Of a DNA stretch of 64,000 nucleotides, positions 21,755-33,438 are shown in pieces (positions within the stretch are counted from its first letter, which is position 1; every line of letters starts with the position of its first letter). The notes beneath the pieces were generated by a model. The model was not told the origin of the DNA and ran no database searches. It saw nothing but the letters and a program-made list of their open reading frames with translations. Source of the stretch: Trachythela sp. YZ-2020 (taxonomy: Eukaryota > Cnidaria > Anthozoa > Malacalcyonacea > Clavulariidae). The translations under genes and the position numbers were made by a program. The stretch is taken from assembly GCA_016169945.1 (NCBI GenBank), contig JADLSH010000363.1:4952001-5016000 (forward strand), in the 5' to 3' direction.

Positions 21755-24700
21755 GTGAGGCTATTATAGGATTTTGTGGTGATCTTTTATGTCATTAACT
21801 AGCTATATACTAACAAAAAATCATATATAACAGTAAAGTAATATATAATAAAGTGTGTTCAAACAACATACTTTTTACTGTTTCCATAAGAACATTGACT
21901 GTTCTGCTGTTTCTTTACGCTTCATGCCAATATGTGGTTATCATGGGTACTGCCTGTCCTAAATATGGTTATGTCAACCCAGGCTATTAGAGAGTTTCGT
22001 AGAACTATCCACAGTTTAACCTGTTTACAGCCCAGCAATGTGATTCTTACCTAAGAAATTTTTCACGATCATAGGGATTTCTTAAGAAAAGACCAGTAAG
22101 GGTTTCGATCCGCGTGCACAGATCATCATCTGAGCAAATATATAAAAAAATTTAGAGACGTTTTTAGTACAATTGCGCAGGTATAAGATCAAAAGAGTTT
22201 TAAAAATAGAAAATAATATTCGTTCTAGTTTAATAGTGTTAATGGGTTCTTTGTTAAACGCTTGGAAAGTTACAGTACGTTTGTACGTATCCAGTTGTTT
22301 TGCAGCTGTGTCAACGTTTAAAAAGCATAACTTGTCAACTTGAAAATACGATTATAAATGAAAAAATAAGTATTTTCAGTATAACATAGAAATATAATAT
22401 GTCAGTACTAACCTTTATTGTCAATATTCGCGTTATCCCTGAAAATCGCCGCTCTGTCTTTCCAAATTCAGCTCCTTTGTAAAGAATACTGTCTTACTGA
22501 CTGAAATCATATTTCTCCTTTTTGTTTTTCACACCGAGTTTATTTCAAGCCCAAATTTTGAGCAAAAAGGTCAAAAAACTTCTCACAACGTCGAATTATT
22601 GTTTCAATGATGACAAAAGATAAAAAACCTTCTGCAAAAGAGTATTTAGCTTCGACTTTTAAAGTTATGGCGGTTATGTTTCTTGCCCAAACTCGTTAGC
22701 AATACTCACGACGTGATTGGTCAATTTTCCCGCCACGTTTAACAACACGTTGACGTGTTCTTTTAGCACGCTAGTTTCGTATGAAACAACAGCACGCTAT
22801 TGTGTTTGTTAAACACGCTGCGTGTTTTACGCCCTTAAAAACGGACTTTTGGCGTATTGTAGAGAATGTTTGATGTATTGTTGCTTTCTGATGGTGTGTT
22901 GTTAAACCTGGCGTGCTGTTCAATTCAAACACCCTTGCCGCCATATTGGTATGTTGTTCTGTAGGAGCATCTAATGAAAACACACACCAACGTGTTCATA
23001 TTCAAATTTTGCAGCACGTCAGCGTGTTATATGAGCACGTCACCATGTTCTTGAAACACGCCAACAGCACGGCAGATTTTCTAGTGCACTTTGTCATTTA
23101 GATAGTCTGGCAATGCATTGTTGTTTGAACTTTATCCTTTTCCCTCAGATTTGTTTCTGAAAATAAGAATCCTGAACAAGATCCTTTTGTGAACCTTCCA
23201 AAAGCTGCCGCCACGTATGCTGTGGGTGGAATGTCTACCCACTGGACAGCGTGCACACCCCAGGAATATCCATCTCAACGTAGTACCCTCATTGATTCCG
23301 AAACATGGAATTCACTGTACGACGAAGCTGAATCACTTCTGCACACGAACCAGAACATGTTTGATGATACAAAGATTGACTCTCCTGGTGGCGGTGCTCC
23401 TGGCGGTATCAGGCATTTCATCCGTAACAACTTGGTGAGAGATACGTTACGCCATACCTACCCAAATCTCAATGAGCCGACCGCAATACCTCAGTACTTG
23501 CCGCTAGCTGGAGTGAGACGTGAGGACGCACAAGAGTATATTACGTGGAGCGGTGCTGATACTGTGCTTGGGGACACCATGCTGGCGGAATTAAAAGAAG
23601 GAAACACGTTTAAGCTAAAGGTATATTTAACGTATACAGCTAATTGCATTAAGGTTGTCCTCCGACAAAGCTAAAAGGTAAAAGCCAAGCGCGAAAAGTT
23701 CGATGGGATTTATGTATTAAATATTCATCTCGCATATTCATACGAAAAAAAGCTTGACCAGCAGCAAGCCAAGTTTGAGTCCCTTGAGAACGCTAATGAA
23801 TATATTGTTATTATGAAAATTCCCTCATAATTATTCAATCTGCATGCCAAACGGCAGAACAAGACTAGGATTTAAAGTTTCGTCCCAGCGTGGCCGCTAT
23901 AGCATAATTGTCCCTTGAAAACAAGTAAATACCTCTTACGATTTGCAGACTGTTTCGTTTTGTGTTAAAAATGCCTCGTGCGTACAGTCAAGATTTGCGA
24001 TGGAGAGCTATTTCCCTAATTGAAATAGTGGGAATCGATTTGAGGAGATCTATACGAGAGCAAGTATATATTGTACGAGAGCAACATTATACGGTACGGG
24101 ACATCTTGCTTAGTATAAGTATCGTTTTGATTCTTATTGCCTTACATTCTTTGTACAAAACACTGCTTTAGAGTTTAACACTATCGAGTATCGTGATAGC
24201 ACAGCTACGCAGAGATTACTTAATTATTCGACATTTCAACAACTGGCGGGCTCCAGCATATTTGAGGTCCCCGGGGAGAAAATTCGTTGCTTTTTGCCTG
24301 CGTTCTATTTCACAACTATCTGCAAGTTATTTGTAAACAAAAACTGCCTGATGTTCTTGGAGGTATTACTTAGAATACTTCAAATGCAATCACTGGCAAA
24401 CTCCATGAACTGCTTTTCGAAAAACAACAACTAACGTTTTTCCACATGCAGTTTAGTCATGTCGGTTAAACTCGACAACAAAGAAAATTGGTTTAAACGG
24501 GAAAATAGGTATTTATTCACACGCAGTTAATTAATTCAAACTAGTCGCTCCCATCGTTCTTTTCGCGCTTGGCTTTTACCTTTTAGCTTTGTCGGAGGAC
24601 AACCTTAATGCAATTAGCTGTAGCCTCCTTCGCAGACGTTAGTGGTAGTTGAGAGCAAATAAATGCTACCGGCTGCGAGGGAGACTAGCTATCAATGGAC

Positions 24701-27700
24701 AGAATAAATTTGAAGTGGAAGGATCAACAGTGTAGAGAAGTGTTTAGTGGGTGTACTTATTCCTTTTTTCATAGGGGTTATAAAACGTACGTGACTTAGT
24801 TGAAATCTGTAACTCTCAAGTGTAATAAAAAGAATATCGCTGACTCACTGAGCTACAGAGTCTAGTATACATAGTTGTTAATGCTTGCGTAGGGATAATT
24901 TGGGTAAATTATGGTTACTTTGGGTGCCGACTATGGGTTCCCGTTTTAAAGCAACCCAAATATTTATATTCCATGGCATACCATGGAATAATTTTTAGAG
25001 ATTATATATACGTCACCTTTAATTAAGATCGTTCTTAGGAGAAAACAGTTAACAATACCGATGTACTGTAAAAATGTTAAAATTAGCAATGACTTTGCTT
25101 GTCTTCATTAGTCTAACGAAATCGTTTCGTTGTAACAACTTATAACTAGCTGGGGCGATACTGGTACTGTTAATTCTGTTAAAATTTGTTGAACAGGGCC
25201 ATAATTAACCCCGCCCCCCTCCCAAATCTAGATCGAATGAGCTATAACCCCGTTCTCTAGTTGCTCCATCCACTAACACTAACTACTATGGTTTCCAACT
25301 TCATTAGGAAATGTGGCAGTGTCGGAAACTGCACTACAGTGGCACGAAACAAGGCACCCAAAAAGTTGAATATGCCGTGGTGAGAGACCTACTTGAGAAG
25401 AAAGACTACCTTATTAAGGCTAAAACAATTGTTCTGGCAGCGGGCGCTGTCCTAACTCCACAAATCCTATTCAATTCCAACATCGACTTTCCTGCTTTGG
25501 GTCACTATCTTTGTGAGCAACCATTGGCATTCTGTCAGGTAGTCCTACTGCAAAGCCTCGTGGATAGCATTGAGAAGAACCCAGTTTGGAAACCGATAGT
25601 GGATGCGTTCCGCGAGAAACACCCCCATGATCCCATACCGATTCCTTACACGGACCCACAACCACAGGTATAAATATGCATCAGTATTTCTCATATGTAA
25701 ACTGTTGTGCTTAAGAAATATATAGGACACGAGTCACGTAGGCAAGGCCGTAGCATTGGTGAGAAAATGCGACATTTGTCGCACTTGTCCAATAATTTCA
25801 TGGAAAATATTTTTTCTTTAAGAGTTAGTATGAATGTGTAGTATGTACCGTCTAATAAGTAGAGACCTTACGATGTAGGACGGCAACGCGAACGACGACG
25901 GCCAAAAGAAACTGCTTCAAATAAATCAATTAAATAAAACTTGTCGTGTATTATCAATCGTATGAATTCACTTCAGTTTGAAGAAGTTGAGATAAGGGCT
26001 TTTTGGTTTAGAAGATTTCTACTTCAGTACTGAGCCAATTTGCTGAGTACCAATTCTCGCGGCTTGAAATGCAGACGTTGCACACAAGGCGTAAAACTAT
26101 GTAGTTTACCGTTGTAAACAGAGCGAAGATGACGTCTAAAACTCCCGTGGGATTTTAATTATTCATTTCTATTCTAAAATACTATAAATTTGATTGTACT
26201 TATAGCCGTCGTCGTCACGTTGCCGTCTTGAATTCGTAAGGTCTCTAATATCTCTCTAATAAGCCCCCTCTCTCAAATAAGCCCCCTCTCTAATAAACCC
26301 CTCTTCAAATGAAGAAGTTTATTAAGCCCCCTTTTCTAATAAGCCCCTTCTCTAATAAGTCCCCTCCCCCATTCACGCAAAAACACAAGGTGTTTTGATC
26401 AGATCTTTTGGTTTTCTTTACACATTGTAATGTGTCACACATTGAAGAAAATTATCATATAAATTTATGGAAAAATAAATAAGCCCCCTCTCTCCAATAA
26501 GCTCCCCCCCCCCTCCAATAACAGTAGGCAGTTGATAAATGAATAATAACGCGAGGGTTAAAACAATGTCAAGAAAATGGTTTTGCGCGAATGGACATTT
26601 TGAATATTTAACTAGGACGAATAATTGAATACTCGATTCTACTACCTGAATACTACATGATTCGATAATTACAGTCACATGACGTCGAAGCGTCGTTCAT
26701 AGCTAATATCTTATCCCATAAATCTATGTATAAGTGACTGAAAATACTTACAGGCCCGTCTGGATCTCATCTCTAATCATTTCGCGTAAATGTTCTGTTC
26801 CCTTCTTGTAGTGTTGGATTCCTGTGTCTGAAAATCGTCCATGGCACTGTCAGGTGCACCGCGATGCCTTTTCGTATGGAGGTGTTGCTCCAAATGTAGA
26901 CACACGCCTTATTGTCGACTTACGATGGTTTGGGAAGATGGAACCGAAGTTTGAAAATAACGTTTCGTTCTCTTCCGAGGACGATCTTAACAGGGATACT
27001 TTCGGAATGCCGCAACCTACGTTCCACGTCAAATTGTCCGATGAAGATCGTAATCTTGCTCATGAAATGATGGAAGATATGCTTGTTGCAGCTGGAAAAC
27101 TTGGAGGGTTTTTGCCAGGAGCAGAACCGTCATTTCAAGAACCAGGACTAGCTTTACATATCACGGTGAGTGATTTTTCTTCATTGAAACAAAAAAAATG
27201 ATAAAATATACTTTGTTCAGGAAAACCTCTCTCAATTGACCCATAGTATAGTTTCATATGGTGCTACTATATGTTTAATCTCCAAATAGAGACAGCGGAT
27301 CGTACATTTTCGCACTTGTTCATTTTGTTATAAAAGCTTTTAATCATCACATTTTGCAAAAAGAGTGCGGGGAGGGGGAAGGGGATACTGCCTACTACTC
27401 ATTTCCGTGGTCTCTGCATTAGTTCAATGATGCCTAGATATGGACGAATAGGAGAGATAGATGAGGACAAAGAGATGGGAAGCATAATAGGCAGGGAGGA
27501 TTGGTAGAAGAGCGGGATGAAGAGAAAAGCAGAGAACTGAATGTTTCTTAAAAATAGTTTGCATCATCTATGATTTACTTTCAGGGCACATGTCGCATGG
27601 GAAAAAGTGATGCAGACAGTGTGGTGGATACCCACTCAAAGATATGGGGCTTTGACAATGTCTACCTTGGTACCTGTGGTGTCATTCCTGTAGGCACAGC

Positions 27701-27761
27701 CTGCAATCCAACTCTCACAGCCATGGCTTTGGCCATCCATGCTTGCAACAACATTCAGTAG
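21471..27761 (+). CDS. Pyranose 2-oxidase-like GMC flavoprotein (five exons)
   Basis: Spliced product of 548 residues. Pyranose 2-oxidases oxidise aldopyranoses at C2 and pass electrons to O2 (giving H2O2) or quinones. Visible features are: GSGPLG dinucleotide-binding loop (residues 9-14); GGMSTHWT (121-128), whose His126 corresponds to the histidine that carries covalent FAD in fungal enzymes; HRDAFSYGG substrate loop (388-396); and the C-terminal pair His488 (LALHIT) and Asn531 ([10 protein letters not shown]). The pair spacing matches the fungal His-Asn catalytic dyad as I remember it. Four introns with GT-AG borders join in frame (phases 2,0,0,0). No signal peptide or membrane helix. Family members in fungi are slightly longer (about 620). 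The N-terminus may begin in an upstream exon. Substrate in this organism is unknown. Confidence 0.9.
23149..23620 (+). CDS. Pyranose oxidase-like gene, exon 2
   Basis: Acceptor TTTCCCTCAG|ATTTG, donor CTAAAG|GTATAT. Codes for residues 95-252, including NPEQDPF, the GGMSTHWT flavinylation motif and [15 protein letters not shown] Tc1/mariner-like element begins 16 bases after the donor. Confidence 0.9.
23637..24620. mobile_element. Tc1/mariner-like element, copy 1 (with transposase remnant)
   Basis: Long terminal inverted repeats begin CAGCTAATTGCATTAAGG and extend about 60 bp (through AAAGCCAAGCGCGAAAAG). TA dinucleotides at 23635-23636 and 24621-24622 flank the element. Inside is the start of a transposase frame ([19 protein letters not shown] at 23971), resembling the helix-turn-helix N-terminus of IS630/Tc1-type transposases. 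It soon decays, so the element is dead. It lies in intron 2 of the pyranose oxidase gene. Shorter relatives are at 35762-36316 and 47120-47611. Confidence 0.8.
23971..24060 (+). pseudogene. Tc1/IS630-type transposase N-terminal remnant
   Basis: About 30 codons starting [12 protein letters not shown]. The RWRAI-LIEI pattern is the first helix of the homeodomain-like DNA-binding region in this family. Everything after IVGIDLRRS is repetitive or frameshifted, and the DDE catalytic region is missing. The copy at 47314-47376 preserves the same start (MRRLTRQDLRWRTIFLTEI) before a stop. Confidence 0.65.
24623..25307. other. Remainder of intron 2, no feature
   Basis: Intronic, AT-rich. Includes a short ATTCCATGGCATACCATGGAAT palindrome near 24968-24989. 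No gene seen. Confidence 0.4.
25308..25667 (+). CDS. Pyranose oxidase-like gene, exon 3
   Basis: Acceptor TTCATTAG|GAAATG, donor CCACAG|GTATAA, phase 0 at both ends. Codes for residues 253-372, including the flavoprotein strand [18 protein letters not shown] and the [13 protein letters not shown] segment that precedes the substrate loop. Confidence 0.9.
25862..26245. mobile_element. MITE with TA-flanked GAGACCTTACGA termini
   Basis: Inverted ends GAGACCTTACGA...GACGGCAACGCGAACGACGACGGC and the reverse complement of GCCGTCGTCGTCACGTTGCC...TCGTAAGGTCTC. It is flanked by TA at 25860-25861 and 26246-26247, as in Tc1/mariner-type MITEs. The ends are CpG-rich and the interior AT-rich and non-coding. 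Located in intron 3 of the pyranose oxidase gene. Confidence 0.75.
26246..26525. repeat. Degenerate (CTCTCTAATAAGCCCC)n repeat
   Basis: About eight imperfect units of CTCTCTAATAAGCCCCC. The reverse-complement motif (GGGGCTTATTRGAGAG) recurs at about 39380-39580, so this is a dispersed repeat and not a local slippage product. Confidence 0.65.
26812..27165 (+). CDS. Pyranose oxidase-like gene, exon 4
   Basis: Acceptor CCTTCTTGTAG|TGTTGG, donor ATCACG|GTGAGT, phase 0 at both ends. Codes for residues 373-490: [14 protein letters not shown] (substrate loop), [26 protein letters not shown] and GGFLPG, ending with His488 of the catalytic pair. Confidence 0.92.
27585..27761 (+). CDS. Pyranose oxidase-like gene, exon 5
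   Basis: Acceptor GATTTACTTTCAG|GGCACA; ends at TAG 27759-27761. Codes for residues 491-548: [23 protein letters not shown] and [16 protein letters not shown], containing the second catalytic residue Asn531. An AATAAA lies 34 bases downstream. Confidence 0.92.
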   Translation, partial: GTCRMGKSDADSVVDTHSKIWGFDNVYLGTCGVIPVGTACNPTLTAMALAIHACNNIQ

Positions 27762-27794
27762 AACAGTAACAGTAGCATGTCAATAACTTTACTA

Positions 27795-27800
27795 AATAAA
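27795..27800 (+). promoter_or_regulatory. Polyadenylation signal of the pyranose oxidase-like gene
   Basis: AATAAA in ACTAAATAAATATAATTAG shortly after the stop codon. Confidence 0.6.
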
Positions 27801-28634
27801 TATAATTAGTATATATGCATTGTAAAGTAGCTACCTAACTTGTATACGATAATGAACCAAATAGTTTATAGTATTAATAGTGTTACATGTTCCACTTCTG
27901 TGGCTGGAATTGCACTGTTAAATTAGTGATTTTTTCATTGTGTTACACCAATGAAGTAGATTAAAACAGTTGAACTTACATTGCAAATTATCAGTTATTT
28001 TCTTTATGAAATATATATTTGCGGGGAATGGCGTCTGTGTGAGGTCTGTGTGGAAAAATCTTTTGAAACATACAAAAGTTGTCTAAAGAATTAAATGCAG
28101 AGAAATGCGTGTCCTCACATCGAACAGCTCGCGATTTTCTCCTGTTCACACGTGTGCGAAAGGTCATGCTCCGTCTGTTTGCCGCCAGAGGTTTGCTGCA
28201 TGTGACAGTTGACAACGTCATAGCCAGCATGCATCAGAGAAAAGCATACATACGAGTTCACATCACGTCGAATGCTATACCCCGGCCCTGGTTTATGAAG
28301 AAAGGTAACAAAAGGTTAAAGTTGATTTCCAAGAGAGGCACTACCTAATTTTCCGTGGGGGGAAGGTTACTGCAGCAATGTACTAAAAATAAATCTTGTG
28401 ATTCGTCTTCATGAAAACGTTCGCATTCTTTAATGGTCTTAAGTGCATATATGAAGCGAAAATAATACTGAGTTGGGAAAAAAACATAGACAAATTGGGT
28501 ATGCATGGTGTAATGATTGAGGAATTACAAACAACTATGCTACTAGGAACAGCTGCAATTCTTCGAAAAGTGATGGAGACCAACATGTAAATGAACAGTG
28601 TCACTTTAGTTCACTAGTTGTGGACAGCTGTGCA
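27801..28634. other. Intergenic, no gene recognised
   Basis: The plus-strand frame at 28079-28348 (89 codons, basic) has no recognisable domain and no neighbouring splice pattern. The minus strand was examined for a missing C-terminal exon of the SLC46-like gene and none was seen. Confidence 0.35.
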
Positions 28635-29222
28635 TGCTCATACCACTCCTATTTTTTACAAACACAAAATACTGAAATTCGAGGATATCTGTTTACTTCA
28701 ATTGGGCAAATTTTTGTATCTATATCAACAAAAATTACTTCCTGATTGTTTTGAAGGTCTATTTTCTTACGTTAGTCAGATTCATAGTTATAATGCACGA
28801 AATGCTAGAACTTTTTATGCCCTCCAATGTAGGACAAATATTCGTCAGTTTTCGGTCAATTATCAAGGTCAAAAATTCTTTAATACGTTGAATCCCGATT
28901 TACGTAACTCTTCATCTTTATTTAGATTTCAGTATATGTTAAAAGTGTTTCTCTTCTCTCATTACACTATACAATTTCAATAATTTATTTATTTCAAATA
29001 CGTCACGTGATGCTTTTTTTTGTAAAATTTGTATTTAATATCAGTATAACATGAAGTAGCCCAAATTCCAATAAGCCTTTTGGTTTCTATTTGGGCTTCC
29101 TCACCACTTTTTGTTCAAAATTATTGTTTCTCCTATTAACTATTACCTTTCTAATAACATTTTATTATTATACATTTACTATTACCTATTTGTATTGTGG
29201 TAAACCAAATAAATCATTCATT
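28635..29222 (+). mobile_element. LINE (CR1/L2/Jockey-like), 5'-truncated copy
   Basis: Carries the last part of the RT frame (TTPIFYKHKILKFEDI... to FQYMLKVFLFSHY, stop near 28983), the untranslated region and the ATTCATTCATTC tail. This copy is not interrupted, so it shows how the frame of the 5.5-kb copy read before MITE insertion. Confidence 0.8.
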
Positions 29223-30203
29223 CATTCAAATGCAATTGTTTCGTTTTGTGGAAAACAACGTACTTATGTAGTTACCAAATGCCAAAGCTTCTGATCAAAG
29301 CTCTTTCATACTATTTTGCCAGGAACCGCGGATCATTTTTTGAATTGGGGGAGGGGAGCCTAAAGACCTAAAGATCGAATGCCGAAGGCGCGAGATTCTA
29401 CCATAGAAATCACAATATGTGTGACAATCCCCCCACCCCCAGCCCCCTGCTCCGCGGTCCCTAAATTGAAGACCACGACTTACGGATCGAGCTGACGTGA
29501 TGTTTCCCACAATAGAAGCAATTAAACCATACACGCACAACTTAACTGATGGGTTGGTGCTTGTAATTATATTCTCCGCTCGCACTACTATCACTGCTGG
29601 TTGTAAAGCCCTTGCTGTTTGGAATGCCACTACCTATCGCTTCATAATCTTTGAATTTGTTATCGTAGAATTTTACGTAACTATAAAGAAGCAGAAATAA
29701 TATAAAACAGTTAGACTTTGTAGAACACTGGTTGTAAAATTATTGATTAGTTTGACATATCTCTACGATCACATTAAAACACAACTTCAAACATTACAAT
29801 TATCATCTCAGTCGTTAATAGAGACATGCAATGTAAGAAAATTTGTTGCAATTTCTTTACCTGATGATAATAAATGCGATGAATACTATTCCTGCATTGA
29901 TGAAGAAAATAAGACCATTGGAATGTGGCCAACTATAGTCCAAGGAGGTCTGATAGACGGGATTGAAGATTGTGTTTGCCAGAAAATTACAAAGACTTTC
30001 TATGGAAGCTATGATGGAAAATAACGACCCTGGAAATAGCATGAAATTGTAATATAAGTTTCAGAAAGGAGCGCAAATGATGGCTAAGATTAAAACTGAC
30101 ACGTGTAAAATTGTCCAATGTTTCGAAAAGATGTCATACTCACACACTGACTTACTTACTGACTGACTGCAGCATGACTAGTGACTAATTGTATGACTGA
30201 CAG

Positions 30204-30563
30204 CAGGGATGGATTTACTTGGGGGGCGGGGTGCAGGGGGGCTTTGAACTCCTCCTACACTTGGCCAAGGGGGCACAGGAGGGGTGCCAAATTCCATATC
30301 AAATCCAAAACAGGGCATTTATTAAACAAAAATAAAATATTGGGCCATTGGGGGCCCAACATTTAACAATATGTTTCTGACCAGATGACCCCTTGACCCT
30401 GGCGGCGGGGGCGGCGGCATTCTCATAGATGATTCACTCTGCCTCGGTCGACGGCCACGTACTGCTTTATGACCATCGCCTGCTCAGCACCCCCTACCAG
30501 ATCAAGCACCCCCTACCAGATCAAGCACCCCCCTCAGCACCCCCCTACCTGGATTCATCCCTG
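30204..30563. mobile_element. hAT-type MITE, CAGGGATGGAT family, copy 2
   Basis: Same insertion as 8610-8973, duplicated with the surrounding segment. Flanks ACTGACAG (30196-30203) and TCTGACAG (30564-30571), one mismatch having arisen since. Confidence 0.85.
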
Positions 30564-32294
30564 TCTGACAGACTGACTCAGCAGTCAAGACATACTGATA
30601 GAATGACCAAATACTGGCAAGTTATACACAATGACTGTTACAAAAAACCTTAACTTCAAAAGTTAATATATACCTAACATTGTATAAAGTTCTGCACGTA
30701 GATATGAATCGTAAATATCATGGAAAACAAGCTAGACCTTTTTGAGAATTTCATGAACAAAATAACAAATATGTTGTGGCTTCGTCATTGATAAGGCATG
30801 AAGGAAACCGCGAAGCTACTATTTATGAGTTTAAAGACGTTGTGACCTTATTTAGTTATAAAACAAGATGGCGGAAGCTGGATGTCTTTGGACACAAATA
30901 TCTTAAAAATTAAGAAAGTTGCAGAAAAGTATTCTCAATGTTCTTTCAAATTGGTAAAACATTTCGCTTACCATTTCTCATTAAGGAAAATAATTCAAAT
31001 AAATCACTTTGACGTCGTACATGCATAGAGACATAGTACGAGAGTCGTCATAGTCAGTCACATACCTCAAAAGGTCAATTTCCAGAGAAATAATCGGAAA
31101 ACATACACGTGGTCATTGAGTTTAGGGCTATACTACCGATCTGAGAAGTACACTGAATAGCGCAACCTATTGCTCATTGGTGCAGAAAATGAAGCCAGTA
31201 AGTGAAGGCAGTTAAACATTGCTAGACAATAGAAATCCGCAATTACTACAAAGGATCAAATATACATGAAAATTAAGACGTCTTCGAACTTAAAATTATC
31301 AGATTACTACACTATTTTAACATATAAGGCATCAGATAGATTTCAAACAGTTCTAAAAGACAAAAAGTGTTGCTGACTTCTGGCTTCATTTCAACACAAT
31401 AGATACTAAATCCAGTATAATTTCTAGATCAGTGGGCGATACACATGTATGAAGTGATTAAAAAGGACATATTTACAAATATAGCCTCCAACTTTTCAAG
31501 CAAGTTAGTGCAATTTTAAATATAGAGATGTTCAAACTTCGTAAATAAACTTACTGAAATATCTCATCAAAAATTAATGAAAAATGAAGAACTGTTCAAC
31601 AACAAAAACACTTCATAATATATTAATATGTAAAAAAAGACATCGGATTTTAATATGTTTCTGCTACACCTTAATTGTTGGGCTCGAACTTGGGGTATCA
31701 AATACATACTGTATTAATTAATCCTTTTTTCTGATTTTTACTGCTGTGTCAATATAGTTACCTTGCTCGCTGTAATCAACAATGTGTGATATCAATGCTC
31801 GAATACATGGTTGAGGTAGGCCCGCCATGAGACACGGTATCGTGGCTAAATAGAATAAATTGTAATTGCATTATTTTGATATTATGAAAAGGAAAATCCA
31901 AGTTCGCCTAAATGTTTTCGCGATCTACTTTAACTGTCATCTTTTTGGCAGTTCCGAATTCGATTCTCCTCTTGACGTATGTGATTTATTGGAAGAGGTA
32001 AGAGGTCACGTGATCTCAACCCTCTTAAAACAGCAGGTATGGAATTTATAACTTGTAAACTGGATACAGGGTGATGATGAAGTAACATTTCGGAGTTTTG
32101 GTCTTTAGAGCTTGTTACGTCTTAGAGAACACAGCGACATTGTAGCCGGTCATGTGATCAAAATAGAATTTTTAATACATGTAAAAAACTACTTCAAAGT
32201 AAATTTATACACCCAAACCGCAAGAAACATGTAAGATAACCGTTTCATATCGCGTCTGCCAAGTTTTAGCAGAAAAGAACAGTTTTTAACACGA

Positions 32295-32378
32295 TAAAAT
32301 GCATTTTTGTTCTTGGCCGTCATGTTGGATGACTCTAATTTGTCATCCAACATGGTTGCCAAAAACAAAATGCATTTA
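32295..32378. repeat. Palindrome with decayed GCCGCCATGTTG motifs
   Basis: Counterpart of 10728-10810. One substitution has changed each arm's GCC motif (GGCCGTCATG and CATGGTTGCC), so the motif has not been maintained in this copy. Confidence 0.55.
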
Positions 32379-32522
32379 AATACTGTGAAGAGTCATCATT
32401 CTTCCTAAAACTTGATGTAAACAATATCAAACCATTTCTTACGCATTTCGTGATGTTTAAGTGTAAAATATTGCGTTTGAGAAAGATTTCGTACATGCAT
32501 AAACTTTTATATTAGTCACGTG

Positions 32523-33434
32523 ACCAGTTAGAATATTGCCATTTTCTCTTAACATTAATGAATTGAAACAGAACACCACTCCGTATGCTTTCTCTAGTGT
32601 TATATATCCATACCTCCTATTTTAAGCAGGTTAAGGTCACGTGACCTCTTAGTGCAAGTCGCCTATTGCTAACAAGAGTGAGGCTATTTCCAAAGGTGAA
32701 AATCCATATATCTCAAAAAGTGTGGGGGGGGGGTGGAGCCTGCTAATAGTTATGGAGCCATGTAACACGTTTAACAATTTCAGGGCATTTCCGCATCATT
32801 TATAGACACTTCCCGAAACAAACGAAACTTGGGTCCAGAGGTGGAAAAAGTATCGGATCCTGGGAACCTAGTTCCCAGAAATATTTTTGTATCTGGACTT
32901 TTGCAGAAAAATTTCCAGAAATTTCGGAAAGTTAATAATTAACTGATGAGTAATAACAAAACTAGAGTATGCTCTAGTATAGACTAGCAATTGTAATGCA
33001 TTTTGTATTCACTATATGAAAATGAACACCACTGAATATCAAGAAACAACACTCCAATCAGTCCAATGTCAAAATCAATCGATGATCGTTGAACCTCATT
33101 AATGATAAATTTTGAGTCTGAAACCCAGGTTCCCAGAACTCCAGTTTTCCACCTCTGCTTGGGTCTAAGCGTTAGGGGTGTGGGTTCGTTTTGCCCGACG
33201 AAAGGGCGTGGTAAAGGAGCCGACCAAAACCAAAACTGTCTATTGACCAAAGTGTGGATCGTGCGAACAGGCTCTAAGATATAATATTTCACACTCATCG
33301 TTGACCACCATCTTAATTTCTTTACTTAAATTTGTTTTCAAACTCTTTCTTTCAATGGCGCCGTAGAAAACTCAGGGCGTCAGGGACATCTCTTCTCTAT
33401 GAAAATTGTATTAGACCATCGGTCGTCTGTCCGC
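32523..33434. other. No gene recognised
   Basis: Contains a G10 run near 32725 and GTGTCCGCTTAAG-type words toward 33430. No convincing SLC46 exon was seen on the minus strand. Confidence 0.4.
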
Positions 33435-33438
33435 TTAA

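Larger units (their letters stand above)
28635..32522. repeat. Large duplicated segment, copy 2
   Basis: Near-identical to 6597-10954. It opens at TGCTCATACCACTCC inside the LINE RT and includes the LINE C-terminus (to about 28983) and LINE 3' tail (to about 29222). The non-LINE 3.3 kb follows, with a CAGGGATGGAT MITE and the paired GCC motifs, ending at GTCACGTG. It lacks the 408-bp MITE. I see no target-site duplication flanking the whole segment. Confidence 0.9.

Noticed and set aside
28079..28348. 89-codon basic frame downstream of the oxidase gene
   Set aside because: No recognisable domain and no exon-like borders; probably chance.
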